From Brevundimonas sp. SGAir0440 (lineage in GTDB: Bacteria > Pseudomonadota > Alphaproteobacteria > Caulobacterales > Caulobacteraceae), in assembly GCF_005484585.1 (NCBI RefSeq), contig NZ_CP039435.1, positions 2,728,001 to 2,792,000 on the forward strand: 64,000 nt of DNA, written 5' to 3'. The translations under genes were made by a program, and so were the position numbers. How positions within the stretch are numbered: the stretch's first letter is position 1; each line of letters starts with the position of its first letter. The notes below the pieces were generated by a model. The model did no database searches. It was not told the DNA's origin and saw only the letters and a list, made by a program, of their open reading frames with translations. Positions 7,924-17,099 of the stretch are shown one piece after another.

Positions 7924-10002
7924 ATGCGCCCTCTTCTCCTCGCCTCCGCCGCCGTTCTCGCTTTCGCCGCCGCCAGCTCGGCCAGCGCCGAGGAAGGCAT
8001 GTGGACCTACGACAACTTCCCCATCGCCCGCGCCAACCAGACGCTGGGCACGAATATCGACCAGGCCTTCCTGGATCGGGTGCGGCTGTCGTCGGTAAAG
8101 TTCGGCGGCTGTTCGGCGGGCGTGGTGTCGGGCCAAGGCTTGGTCATGACCAACAACCACTGCGTCGCCACCTGCGTGGCCAACCTGTCCACGCCGCAAC
8201 AGCAGTACGGCGAGACGGGCTTTACGCCCAGGACGCGCGAGGAAGAGCGCAAATGCCCCGGCGCCACGGCCGAGATCCTGACCGACATCTCCGACGTCAC
8301 CGAGCGGATGCACAAGGCCGGCGAAGGGCTTGAGGGCCAGACCTTCACCCAGGCGCGCGAGGCCGAGGCCGGCCGGATCGAGACCGAAGCTTGCGGGAAC
8401 GATCCCAAAATCCGCTGCCAGGTCGTCAGCCTGTACCGGGGCGGCCAGTTCAAACTCTACAAATACCGCAAATACAGCGATGTGCGCCTGGCCTGGGCGC
8501 CGGAAGACCGCGCCGCCACCTTCGGCGGCGATCTGGACAACTTCTCCTTCCCCCGCTTCGCCATCGATGCCGCCTTCATCCGTCTGTATGAGGACGGCAA
8601 GCCGGTCGAGACGCCCATCCACTTCGCCTGGAACGCCGACAAGCCCACCGAGGGCGAGGCCGTCTTCATCACCGGCAATCCCGGCGCGACCCAGCGGCTG
8701 CTGACGATGGACCAGCTGGCGACAATCCGCGACGTGGTCCTGCCGCTGGATCAGCTGATCGCCTCGGAGCTGCGCGGTCGTCTGATCCGCTATTCCGAAG
8801 AGGGCGAGGATCAGGCTTTCATCGCCATGGATCCGATCGTGGGCGTGGAGAACACCTACAAGCGCGGTCTTGGCCGGATGCGCGCCCTGACCGACGCCCA
8901 GTTCATCCAGGCCAAGGCGGCGGCCGAGGTCGATTTCATGCAACGCTACGCCGCCGCCAACGGCAATGGTCCCGATCCCTGGGGTGCGCTGGAAGCAGTC
9001 CAGCCCATCGCGCGCGAACTCTATGCGCCGACCGCCCTGCTGGAAGGCGGCACGGGCCTGGGCACCACCTCGGTCGCGGGCGGATCGCAGCTGTTCCAGT
9101 GGGCCAAGGCCATCGTGCGCGGCGCGCAGGAGCGGGCCAAGCCGTCGGATCAGCGTCTGGCCGAGTTCGCCGACAGCCGCCTGCCGGGCGTCGAATCCAG
9201 CCTGTTCGCCGAGCGGCCCACCTATCCCGCGCTGGAGCAGATCCGGCTGGAATGGTGGCTGTCCAAGACGCGCGAATGGCTGACGGTCGACAGCCCCCAT
9301 GTCCGCACCCTGCTGGGCAAGGAAAGCCCTGAAGCGCTGTCGGCCCGCGTCGTCGCCGGCACTAAGCTGGCCGATCCGGCCGTGCGTCGCGCCCTGTGGA
9401 CCGGCGGTCTGGCGGCGGTTCAGGCATCGGACGATCCGATGATCCAATATGTGCTGTCGATCGACGCCGACGCCCGCGCCGTCCGCACGGAATGGGAGAA
9501 CAAGGTCAAGGCCCCGACCGACCGCGCCTCCGAACAGCTGGCCGCCGCCCGCTTCGCCGCCTATGGCGACGCCGTCTATCCCGACGCCACCGGCACCCTG
9601 CGCCTGACCTATGGCAAGGTCGAAGGCTCCGACGTGCCGGGCCAGCGCTTCGGCGCCTTCACCACCTTCGCCGGCCTGTGGGACCGCGCGACGGGGGCCG
9701 AGCCGTTCAAGGTCGCGCCCAAGCTGATGGCCGCCAAGGACCGGATCGATCCGAACGCGGTGATGGACATGGCCGTCTCGACCGACACGATCGGCGGTTC
9801 GTCCGGCTCGCCCGCGGTCAACGCCCGAGGCGAGATCATCGGGGCCAACTTCGATTCCACCGTCCTGACCCAGCGCAACGCCTACGGCTACGACCGCAAC
9901 ACGAACCGCAGCGTGATCGTCACCACCCAGGCCGTCACCGTGGCCCTGCGCGATGTCTATGGGATGGATCATCTGCTGGCGGAGCTGGGCGTCAGCCGGT
10001 GA
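7924..10002 (+). CDS. S46 family dipeptidyl-peptidase (second copy)
   Basis: 692 aa. Start at 7924, with an AGGAG 9 bp upstream and a signal peptide (1 to ~22, ending ASA); the longer reading frame upstream is repeat sequence. 'VMTNNHCVATC' holds the catalytic His (~79) and 'IGGSSGSPAVN' the nucleophile Ser (~627). Collinear with the first S46 protein over its full length, so the two arose by duplication. After the Ser motif this copy reads 'NFDSTV' where the first reads 'AFDGNI': Ser replaces the specificity-linked Gly. The GNAT gene overlaps its stop. Confidence 0.92.
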   Translation: MRPLLLASAAVLAFAAASSASAEEGMWTYDNFPIARANQTLGTNIDQAFLDRVRLSSVKFGGCSAGVVSGQGLVMTNNHCVATCVANLSTPQQQYGETGFTPRTREEERKCPGATAEILTDISDVTERMHKAGEGLEGQTFTQAREAEAGRIETEACGNDPKIRCQVVSLYRGGQFKLYKYRKYSDVRLAWAPEDRAATFGGDLDNFSFPRFAIDAAFIRLYEDGKPVETPIHFAWNADKPTEGEAVFITGNPGATQRLLTMDQLATIRDVVLPLDQLIASELRGRLIRYSEEGEDQAFIAMDPIVGVENTYKRGLGRMRALTDAQFIQAKAAAEVDFMQRYAAANGNGPDPWGALEAVQPIARELYAPTALLEGGTGLGTTSVAGGSQLFQWAKAIVRGAQERAKPSDQRLAEFADSRLPGVESSLFAERPTYPALEQIRLEWWLSKTREWLTVDSPHVRTLLGKESPEALSARVVAGTKLADPAVRRALWTGGLAAVQASDDPMIQYVLSIDADARAVRTEWENKVKAPTDRASEQLAAARFAAYGDAVYPDATGTLRLTYGKVEGSDVPGQRFGAFTTFAGLWDRATGAEPFKVAPKLMAAKDRIDPNAVMDMAVSTDTIGGSSGSPAVNARGEIIGANFDSTVLTQRNAYGYDRNTNRSVIVTTQAVTVALRDVYGMDHLLAELGVSR

Positions 10003-10508
10003 CGCCGATCGCCATACGCGCGGCGACGTCCGACGACGTCGCCGCGCTGCATCCCTTGATCGAGCGCGCCTATCGCGGCGACACCGCCAAGGCCGGCTGG
10101 ACGCATGAGGCCGACCTGCTGTTCGATGATCGCACCAGCGCGTCGGAGCTGTCGGCCCTGATCGGCGATCCTGACCGGGTCATCCTGCTGGCCCATCGCG
10201 AGAACGCGCTGATCGGCTGCGTCCAGGTCGCCCGCGCCGGCGACGACCTGGCCTATCTCGGCATGCTGACCGTCGAGCCGACCTTGCAGGCGTCCGGCCT
10301 CGGCCGTCGTCTGCTCGCGGCCGCCGAAAGCGAAGCGGTCGCGCGTTTCGGCGCGCGCCGCATGGAGATGACGGTCATCCACCGACGGGCCGAACTGATC
10401 GCCTGGTACGAGCGACGCGGTTACGCCCCCACCGGCGAAACCCGCCCCTTCCCCGTCGATCCGCCCCGGCCCGAGCTGGATTTCATGGTGCTGGAAAAAG
10501 CGCTCTAG
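9999..10508 (+). CDS. GNAT family N-acetyltransferase
   Basis: 169 aa with a GTG start at 9999 whose GTGA overlaps the TGA of the S46 gene. The GNAT core is visible: beta4 'LAYLGMLTVEP', the acetyl-CoA loop 'LQASGLGRRLL' (Q/R-x-x-G-x-G/A), then 'ELIAWYERRGYAPTGE' typical of motif B. Cytoplasmic acyltransferase of unknown substrate. The overlap suggests it is expressed with the peptidase; an amino-acid or peptide amine substrate is a guess. Confidence 0.88.
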   Translation: MTPIAIRAATSDDVAALHPLIERAYRGDTAKAGWTHEADLLFDDRTSASELSALIGDPDRVILLAHRENALIGCVQVARAGDDLAYLGMLTVEPTLQASGLGRRLLAAAESEAVARFGARRMEMTVIHRRAELIAWYERRGYAPTGETRPFPVDPPRPELDFMVLEKAL

Positions 10509-10517
10509 CCGCCCCTT

Positions 10518-10544
10518 GTAAAACGGACAGTCGTGTCCATTTAC
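10518..10544. promoter_or_regulatory. Palindromic operator of the TetR gene
   Basis: GTAAA-AC-GGACA, then GTCG, then TGTCC-A-TTTAC: two half-sites (GTAAA plus GGACA) in inverted order, only 10 bp before the tetR ATG at 10555. This is the position and symmetry expected of a TetR autorepressor site controlling the tetR-pump operon. Confidence 0.65.
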
Positions 10545-10554
10545 GCGCCTCACC

Positions 10555-11130
10555 ATGACGCGCCCTGCCGAAAAACCTGTCCGCAAGGACGCCGCTCTGA
10601 ACCGAGCGGCGGTGCTGGAGGCCGCGCGCGCGGTCTTCGCCGACCAGGGGCTGGACGCGCCGCTGGATCTGATCGCCGAGCGGGCCGGGGTGGGGCGCGG
10701 CACCCTGTATCGGCACTTCTCCGACCGGACGGAACTGGCTCTGGCGGTTCTGGAGGCCGACGTCGCGGACCTGGGTCGACGCACCGCCGAACAGGGCGAT
10801 GATCCACAGGCTTTCTTTTGGTTTCTGGACCGGCTGGCCGAGGACATGGTGCGCAATGCGGGACTGGCCGGCGTCGTGCGGAACGTGCGGTCGCCAGATG
10901 CGCTTACACCGTTGCGGCAGAGCTTGATGGAGGCGGGCGCCGCACCGCTGAAGCGGGCCCAGGCCGCCGGCCTGGTGAGGGAGGATCTGCGGCCGATGGA
11001 CATCCGTCTGATCGCCACCCTGCTGGGCGCCGGTTTTCAGGGCGCAGACGAAGCCGAGCGCCAGGCTGTATCGCTGCGCACCCGCGCGCTTGTTCTTGAC
11101 GGCCTGAGACCGCGCGGAGGGCCGCGCTGA
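10555..11130 (+). CDS. TetR/AcrR family transcriptional regulator
   Basis: 191 aa. N-terminal helix-turn-helix at residues ~16-60 ('AVLEAARAVFADQGLDAPLD' then 'GVGRGTLYRHFSDRTEL'), followed by a helical ligand-binding domain. Its stop overlaps the start of the MFS gene (TGATG), and a palindromic operator lies in its leader, so it probably represses its own operon, tetR-emrB-like-emrA-like, until a drug-like ligand binds. Confidence 0.9.
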   Translation: MTRPAEKPVRKDAALNRAAVLEAARAVFADQGLDAPLDLIAERAGVGRGTLYRHFSDRTELALAVLEADVADLGRRTAEQGDDPQAFFWFLDRLAEDMVRNAGLAGVVRNVRSPDALTPLRQSLMEAGAAPLKRAQAAGLVREDLRPMDIRLIATLLGAGFQGADEAERQAVSLRTRALVLDGLRPRGGPR

Positions 11131-12827
11131 TGGCCCGCAACAACTGGCACCTGCCCTGGGAACAGTATGTCGAGACGCTGAAGCCGCACGAGCGGCCGAT
11201 GATGCCCGGCTCGCCCGCCACGCCCGATCACTCCTGGCCGATGCGAATCCAGTACGCCCTGACCGGCCTGCTGGTCGCCATGGTCGGATCGCTCGGCAAC
11301 GCCGCCGTCACCGCCAATATCCAGAACCTGCAAGGCTCGCTGGGGATCACGATCACCGAGGCCGCCTGGCTGCCGGTCGTCTTCGTCATGACCAACGCCT
11401 GCATGAACCTGATCCTGGTCAAGTTCCGGATGCAGTACGGCCTGCGCCTGTTCACCCAGATCTTCCTGGGCGCCTTCGTGCTGGTCTGCGCCGCCCACCT
11501 GTTCGTCGACAACTATCAATCGACCCTGCTGGTCCGGGCCATCGCCGGCATGGCGGGCGCGGGTCTTTCCAGCCTGGGCTTTCTTTATATCATCCAAGCC
11601 TTTCCGGCGGCGCATAGGCTCAAAGGGCTGATCATCGGCATCGGCCTGGCCAGTTTCGCCGTGCCGATTTCGCGCCTCGTCATGCCCGGCCTGCTGCAGC
11701 TGGGGGACTGGCGCGCCTTCTATCTGTTCGAGCTGGGCCTGTGCCTGGTCGCCTGGGGCGCGGTGCAGGTGGTCAAGCTGCCGCCGTCCGAGCGGCTGCG
11801 GGTGTTCGACCGGCTGGACTTTTTGACCTTCGCCCTGTTCGCGCCGGGGGTGGCCCTGCTGTGCGCTTCGCTGGGCCTGGGGCGGATCGTTTGGTGGACG
11901 CAGGCCGCCTGGATCGGCTGGGCCCTGATCGGGTCCATCATCCTGCTGACCGCCGCCTTCCTGGTCGAGCACAATCGCAAGAACCCGCTGATCAACACCC
12001 GCTGGCTGACGGGACCGGACTTGCTGCGCCTGTTCGGGGCGATCCTGCTGATCCGCATCGTGCTGTCGGAACAGACCTCCGGCGCGGTGGGCTTCCTGAC
12101 CGTCGTCGGCCTGGGACCGGATCAGCTTCACGGCCTGTTCGTCGTCATCCTGCTGTCGATGATCGCCGGCACCCTGGTCAGCGCCTTCACCCTGAACATG
12201 GAGAAGCTGAACAAGCCGATCGCCATCGCCCTGGCGCTGATCGCCGTCGGCGCCTGGATCGACAGCCATTCGACCGTGCTGACGCGCCCGGCGCAGCTGT
12301 ATTTCAGCCAGGCCCTGATCGCCTTCGCCTCGGCCATGTTCATCGGCCCGGCGCTGATGATCGGCATCGTCAAGGTGCTGACCCAAGGCAAGCAGAACCT
12401 GATTAGCTTCATCGTCATGTTCAGCGTGCTTCAGAACGTCGGCGGTCTGGCAGGTTCCGCCCTGACCGGAACGCTTCAGATCATCCGCGAGAAATATCAT
12501 TCCAACCAGCTGGCGGCCGGGATTTCGGCGCTGGATCCGCAGGTCGCCTTGCGGCTGCGCCAACTATCGGGAGCCTATGCCTCGACAATAACGGACCCCG
12601 CACTGGCGAACGCCGAAGGCGCCGTCCTGCTGGGCCGACAGGTGACGCAGCAGGCCAATGTGCTGGCCTACAACGACGTCTTTCTGGTCATCGCCGTGAT
12701 CGCGGCCCTGGGCTCCGCCTGGGTGACCGTCACCCACCTGCGGCCGCGCTGGAAGGCGCGCCGCGACGCCAAGACCAACAATGCAGACGCTGCGGTCCAA
12801 AGCGCCGCCGTCGCCGCCGCAGACTGA
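11130..12827 (+). CDS. MFS multidrug transporter, DHA2/EmrB type
   Basis: 565 aa, about 14 hydrophobic helices, the number of the DHA2 (EmrB/QacA) family. A hydrophilic N-terminus of ~45 residues precedes the first helix, and the first loop has 'ITEAAWLPVVFVMTNACM', typical of EmrB-like pumps. It is translationally coupled to the upstream TetR gene, and the adaptor gene follows 13 bp after its stop, so the two should form an EmrAB-like proton-driven efflux pump with a TolC-type channel encoded elsewhere. Confidence 0.9.
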   Translation: MARNNWHLPWEQYVETLKPHERPMMPGSPATPDHSWPMRIQYALTGLLVAMVGSLGNAAVTANIQNLQGSLGITITEAAWLPVVFVMTNACMNLILVKFRMQYGLRLFTQIFLGAFVLVCAAHLFVDNYQSTLLVRAIAGMAGAGLSSLGFLYIIQAFPAAHRLKGLIIGIGLASFAVPISRLVMPGLLQLGDWRAFYLFELGLCLVAWGAVQVVKLPPSERLRVFDRLDFLTFALFAPGVALLCASLGLGRIVWWTQAAWIGWALIGSIILLTAAFLVEHNRKNPLINTRWLTGPDLLRLFGAILLIRIVLSEQTSGAVGFLTVVGLGPDQLHGLFVVILLSMIAGTLVSAFTLNMEKLNKPIAIALALIAVGAWIDSHSTVLTRPAQLYFSQALIAFASAMFIGPALMIGIVKVLTQGKQNLISFIVMFSVLQNVGGLAGSALTGTLQIIREKYHSNQLAAGISALDPQVALRLRQLSGAYASTITDPALANAEGAVLLGRQVTQQANVLAYNDVFLVIAVIAALGSAWVTVTHLRPRWKARRDAKTNNADAAVQSAAVAAAD

Positions 12828-12840
12828 ACCGAGACCCACA

Positions 12841-13965
12841 ATGACCGACGCCGCCCAGACTGCCCCTACCCCGCCCGCCCACGCCTCTTCCGCTCCCGCC
12901 GCCCCGCAGGCGCCCGCCGCCGCTCCGCCCGCGCCGAAGAAGAACGTCATGTGGACCGTCATCGCCGCCGGGGTCGCCCTGCTGGGCGTTCTGATGGTGC
13001 TGTACGCTTGGCAGCTGCCGCCCTTCCGAGGCGCGATCCAGCGTACCGACAACGCCTATGTGCGCGGCCAGGTGACGATCATCAGCCCGCAGGTGAACGG
13101 CTATGTCACGGCCGTGCCGGTCCAGGACTTCCAGACCGTCCAAAAGGGGCAGCTGCTAGCCCAGGTGGACGACCGCATCTATCGCCAGCGGCTGGAGCAG
13201 GCTGAGGCCAGCCTGCATTCGGCCCAGGCGGCCCTGTCCAACTCGGCCCAGACCCAGGCGTCGGCGCGCGGATCGGTGGCCCAGCAGCGCGCCTCCATCG
13301 CCGCCGCCGAAGCCACGCTGACACGGGCTCAGGCTGACGCCAACCGCGCCCGCACCCTGAAGGCCGGCGGCTGGGTCGCCCAGGCCAATGTGGACGTCGC
13401 CGAAGCCGCCCTGCGCAGCGCCCAGGCCCAGGTCGCCCAGGCCCGCGCCGCCGAAGGCATCGCCCAGACCGGGGTCACCTCCGCCGTCGTCGGCCGCGAC
13501 AGCCTGGCCGCCGCCGTCGAGAACGCCCAGGCCGCCGTGCGCCTGGCCCAGATCGACTTGGCCAACACCCGCATCGTCGCCCCCCGCGCCGGTCGCCTCG
13601 GCGAGATCGGCGTGCGCCAGGGCCAGTATGTGACCGCGGGGACCCAACTGATGGGTCTGGTGCCGGACGTGGTCTGGGTCACGGCCAATATGAAGGAGAC
13701 GCAGATGAGGAATATCCGCGTCGGCCAGCCGGTCGAGATCACCGTCGACGCCCTGCGCGGCCAGACCCTGCGCGGCCATGTCGAAAGGATCGCCCCCGCC
13801 GCCGGGTCGGAGTTCAGCGTCATCCGTCCCGACAACGCCACCGGCAACTTCACCAAGGTGGCCCAGCGCATCCCGGTCCGCATCCGCATCGACCCGAACC
13901 AGCCCGCCGCCGAGCGTCTGGCCCCGGGCATGTCGGTGGTGGCGAAGGTGAATACGGCCGGCTGA
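12841..13965 (+). CDS. EmrA/HlyD-family efflux adaptor
   Basis: 374 aa from the ATG at 12841 (MTDAAQ...). Ala/Pro-rich cytoplasmic tail, one transmembrane helix (~38-57), lipoyl half 'NAYVRGQVTIISPQVNGYV', a long Ala/Gln-rich coiled-coil hairpin (~110-225), the second lipoyl half and 'IRPDNATGNFTKVAQRIPVRI', a strongly conserved EmrA segment. It links the MFS pump to an outer-membrane channel. Confidence 0.92.
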   Translation: MTDAAQTAPTPPAHASSAPAAPQAPAAAPPAPKKNVMWTVIAAGVALLGVLMVLYAWQLPPFRGAIQRTDNAYVRGQVTIISPQVNGYVTAVPVQDFQTVQKGQLLAQVDDRIYRQRLEQAEASLHSAQAALSNSAQTQASARGSVAQQRASIAAAEATLTRAQADANRARTLKAGGWVAQANVDVAEAALRSAQAQVAQARAAEGIAQTGVTSAVVGRDSLAAAVENAQAAVRLAQIDLANTRIVAPRAGRLGEIGVRQGQYVTAGTQLMGLVPDVVWVTANMKETQMRNIRVGQPVEITVDALRGQTLRGHVERIAPAAGSEFSVIRPDNATGNFTKVAQRIPVRIRIDPNQPAAERLAPGMSVVAKVNTAG

Positions 13966-13993
13966 CGGAACACGCCGCTCTGCATCGCGCTAC

Positions 13994-14012
13994 CTCTCCC
14001 AGCAAGGGAGAG
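13994..14012 (+). promoter_or_regulatory. Hairpin that sequesters the Shine-Dalgarno of the next gene
   Basis: CTCTCCC (13994-14000), loop AGCAA, GGGAGAG (14006-14012): a perfect 7-bp stem. The right arm is the only Shine-Dalgarno of the gene whose ATG is at 14017, 4 nt away. The pairing would block ribosome binding unless opened. Confidence 0.55.
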
Positions 14013-14016
14013 CACC

Positions 14017-14193
14017 ATGGACCGCGAACAGACCAAGGGTCGTGAAGAGAACGGCGCCGATCCGGCCGGCAAGCCGGACGCCCTGACCTCCGACAAGGCG
14101 ACGAAGGCGGTCGGTCAGGCCGAGCGCCAAAGCGCGGGGCCGGACGGTCCGGACGCCGCTGAGATCGGCGACACCTTCAAGCGCAAGCCCTGA
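14017..14193 (+). CDS. Small hydrophilic protein, 58 aa
   Basis: MDREQTKGREENGAD... ends TFKRKP. Strongly hydrophilic and charged, with no cysteine or hydrophobic stretch, likely disordered. The start is fixed by GGGAG 6-10 bp upstream. Composition and the opening 'MD-x-x-x-x-KG' recall CsbD-like stress proteins, but the match is too weak to assign. 52 bp after the EmrA-like gene, so it may be co-transcribed or independent. No family recognised. Confidence 0.6.
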   Translation: MDREQTKGREENGADPAGKPDALTSDKATKAVGQAERQSAGPDGPDAAEIGDTFKRKP

Positions 14194-14200
14194 CGCCGGA

Positions 14201-14404
14201 TCAGGCCGATCGCGGCGACAGGCTGGCGGCAAGCAGATGCACGTCGTGCGCCCGCATCCGCTCGAAGTTTCCCAACCCCAGGGCCAGGGCGCGCATGATC
14301 TCCGTTTGGCGCGTATGTTCGGGATGAGCGGGCAAGGACGGCTCCGCCCGCGCCAGTTCCGCATCCAGTTCGGCCATCATATGGGCCAGGATTCCGTCGT
14401 TCAT
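14201..14404 (-). CDS. Hypothetical protein, 67 aa
   Basis: The start at 14404 (MNDGILAHMM) is preceded by an excellent Shine-Dalgarno, GGAGG, 5 nt before the ATG; an in-frame ATG 15 nt earlier overlaps that site. The protein is a mostly helical, acidic/Ala-Leu-rich small protein with 'RQTEIMRALALGLGNFERMRAHDVHLLA'-like amphipathic helices and no membrane segment. Convergent with the 58-aa gene (7-bp gap). Function unknown. Confidence 0.55.
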   Translation of the reverse strand: MNDGILAHMMAELDAELARAEPSLPAHPEHTRQTEIMRALALGLGNFERMRAHDVHLLAASLSPRSA

Positions 14405-14536
14405 CTGATCCTCCATCACGCCGCCGACCGCCGCAAACGGTTAGAGCATGAATAGAACAAATCCGGAACACGCTGGCCCGAGAAGGCTGTGGATGGTGCG
14501 GTCGGACTGCAATATGCGTCCGGCTGACCCTGGCGT

Positions 14537-15674
<1,138 letters not shown>

Positions 15675-15884
15675 GCCGCTGCGACCGCGCATCGCACGAG
15701 CCACATCAATCACTTAGCTGGCAATGCGTCGCCAATACGTACGATTTCGCACACTCAATATGGGTCAGCGTCGCTGTAACCCCGCGAAACCTATGTGAAA
15801 ATTCATCAGCTGCGACGGAACTTCGCAGTTGCGAGACCATTGATGTCAACGGCCCGCCAGGATGCGGTGTCGGAGCACATCATC

Positions 15885-16997
15885 ATGAAAATCGCGCAGA
15901 TCACCCCTCTGTATGAGGCCGTGCCTCCTAAGCTGTACGGCGGCACGGAGCGTGTGGTGGCGCATCTGACCGACGCCCTGGTCGATCTGGGTCATGACGT
16001 GACCCTGTTCGCCAGCGCCGATGCCCAGACCAAGGCCCGTCTGGTGCCCGTGCGTGACCAGGCCATCCGTTTGGATCCGGCGCCGCTGAAATCCGACCTC
16101 GCCGCCCACCTGTCGATGCTGGGCGAAGTGCTGGACCGCGCCGACGAGTTCGACGTGATCCACTTTCACACCGACATGGTCCACTTCCCGCTGTTCCAGA
16201 AATATGCGGACAAGACTTTGACGACCCTGCACGGCCGCCTGGACATGAAGGACCTGCCCGGCGTCTATGCGCGCTGGAGCGAGTTCGGACTGGTCTCCAT
16301 CTCCGACGATCAGCGCAAGCCGCTGCATTTCGCCAACTGGAAGGCTACCGTTCATCACGGCATGCCCGGCGAACAATACATCTTCTCGCCAATGTCGGAG
16401 GGCTATCTGGCCTTCTTGGGTCGCATCTCGCCCGAGAAGCGCCCCGACCGCGCCATCGAGATCGCCACCAAACTGGGCAAGCGCCTGAAGATGGCTGCAA
16501 AGGTGGACGCCGCCGACAAACGTTATTGGGAGGAGACGATCCGCCCGCTGGTCGAGGGCAATCCGCTGATCGAGTTCATCGGGGAGATAGGCGACCATCA
16601 GAAGTCCGCCTTCCTCGGCGGCGCCGAAGCCCTGCTCTTCCCCATCGACTGGCCGGAGCCGTTCGGTCTGGTGATGATCGAGGCCATGGCCTGCGGCACC
16701 CCGGTGATCGCCTTCCGCTGCGGCTCGACGCCAGAGGTAATCGAGGACGGCGCTACCGGCTTCCTGGTCGACACTATGGAACAGGCCATCGCCGCCGCCG
16801 GACGCGCGCATCTGCTGGACCGCGAGGCCATCCGCGCGCGCTTCGATCTGCGGTTTTCCGCCACCGCCATGGCGCGTCGTTACTTAGACGTCTACGGCGA
16901 CCTGCTGGCGCGCCGTCCGTTCGCAGAGGCTGCGCTGGATGACGTGGTCACCCCGCTGCGTCCGCGTGAAGAGCGCAGCTTCGCCGCCACCGCCTAA
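15885..16997 (+). CDS. Glycosyltransferase family 4 protein
   Basis: 370 aa from the ATG at 15885 (MKIAQITPLYE), with GGAG ~10 bp upstream; an in-frame ATG at 15795 would add 30 unrelated residues. GT-B fold: N-terminal 'PPKLYGGTERVVAHL' (nucleotide-sugar glycosyltransferase pocket), mid-protein 'LGRISPEKRPDRAIEIA', and the family-4 E-x7-E motif in 'PEPFGLVMIEAMACGTPVIA'. Probably uses a nucleotide-diphospho-sugar in the cytoplasm. It lies one gene upstream of a debranching-type glycosidase, suggesting a shared role in glucan or compatible-solute metabolism. The 210 bp before it contain no gene. Confidence 0.87.
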   Translation: MKIAQITPLYEAVPPKLYGGTERVVAHLTDALVDLGHDVTLFASADAQTKARLVPVRDQAIRLDPAPLKSDLAAHLSMLGEVLDRADEFDVIHFHTDMVHFPLFQKYADKTLTTLHGRLDMKDLPGVYARWSEFGLVSISDDQRKPLHFANWKATVHHGMPGEQYIFSPMSEGYLAFLGRISPEKRPDRAIEIATKLGKRLKMAAKVDAADKRYWEETIRPLVEGNPLIEFIGEIGDHQKSAFLGGAEALLFPIDWPEPFGLVMIEAMACGTPVIAFRCGSTPEVIEDGATGFLVDTMEQAIAAAGRAHLLDREAIRARFDLRFSATAMARRYLDVYGDLLARRPFAEAALDDVVTPLRPREERSFAATA

Positions 16998-17099
16998 AAC
17001 CAGCTCAGTCGGGACATCGTTGCAATCTTGAGTTGGTAACGGCGTTCACCCAAAAGTTAAGCTTATCCATTACGGTCGTCCCAAATCGGGGCGACCACT

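Noticed and set aside
15800..15884. EcfG (general stress) promoter before the GT4 gene
   Set aside because: A GGAAC occurs, but no CGTT follows at 16-17 bp.
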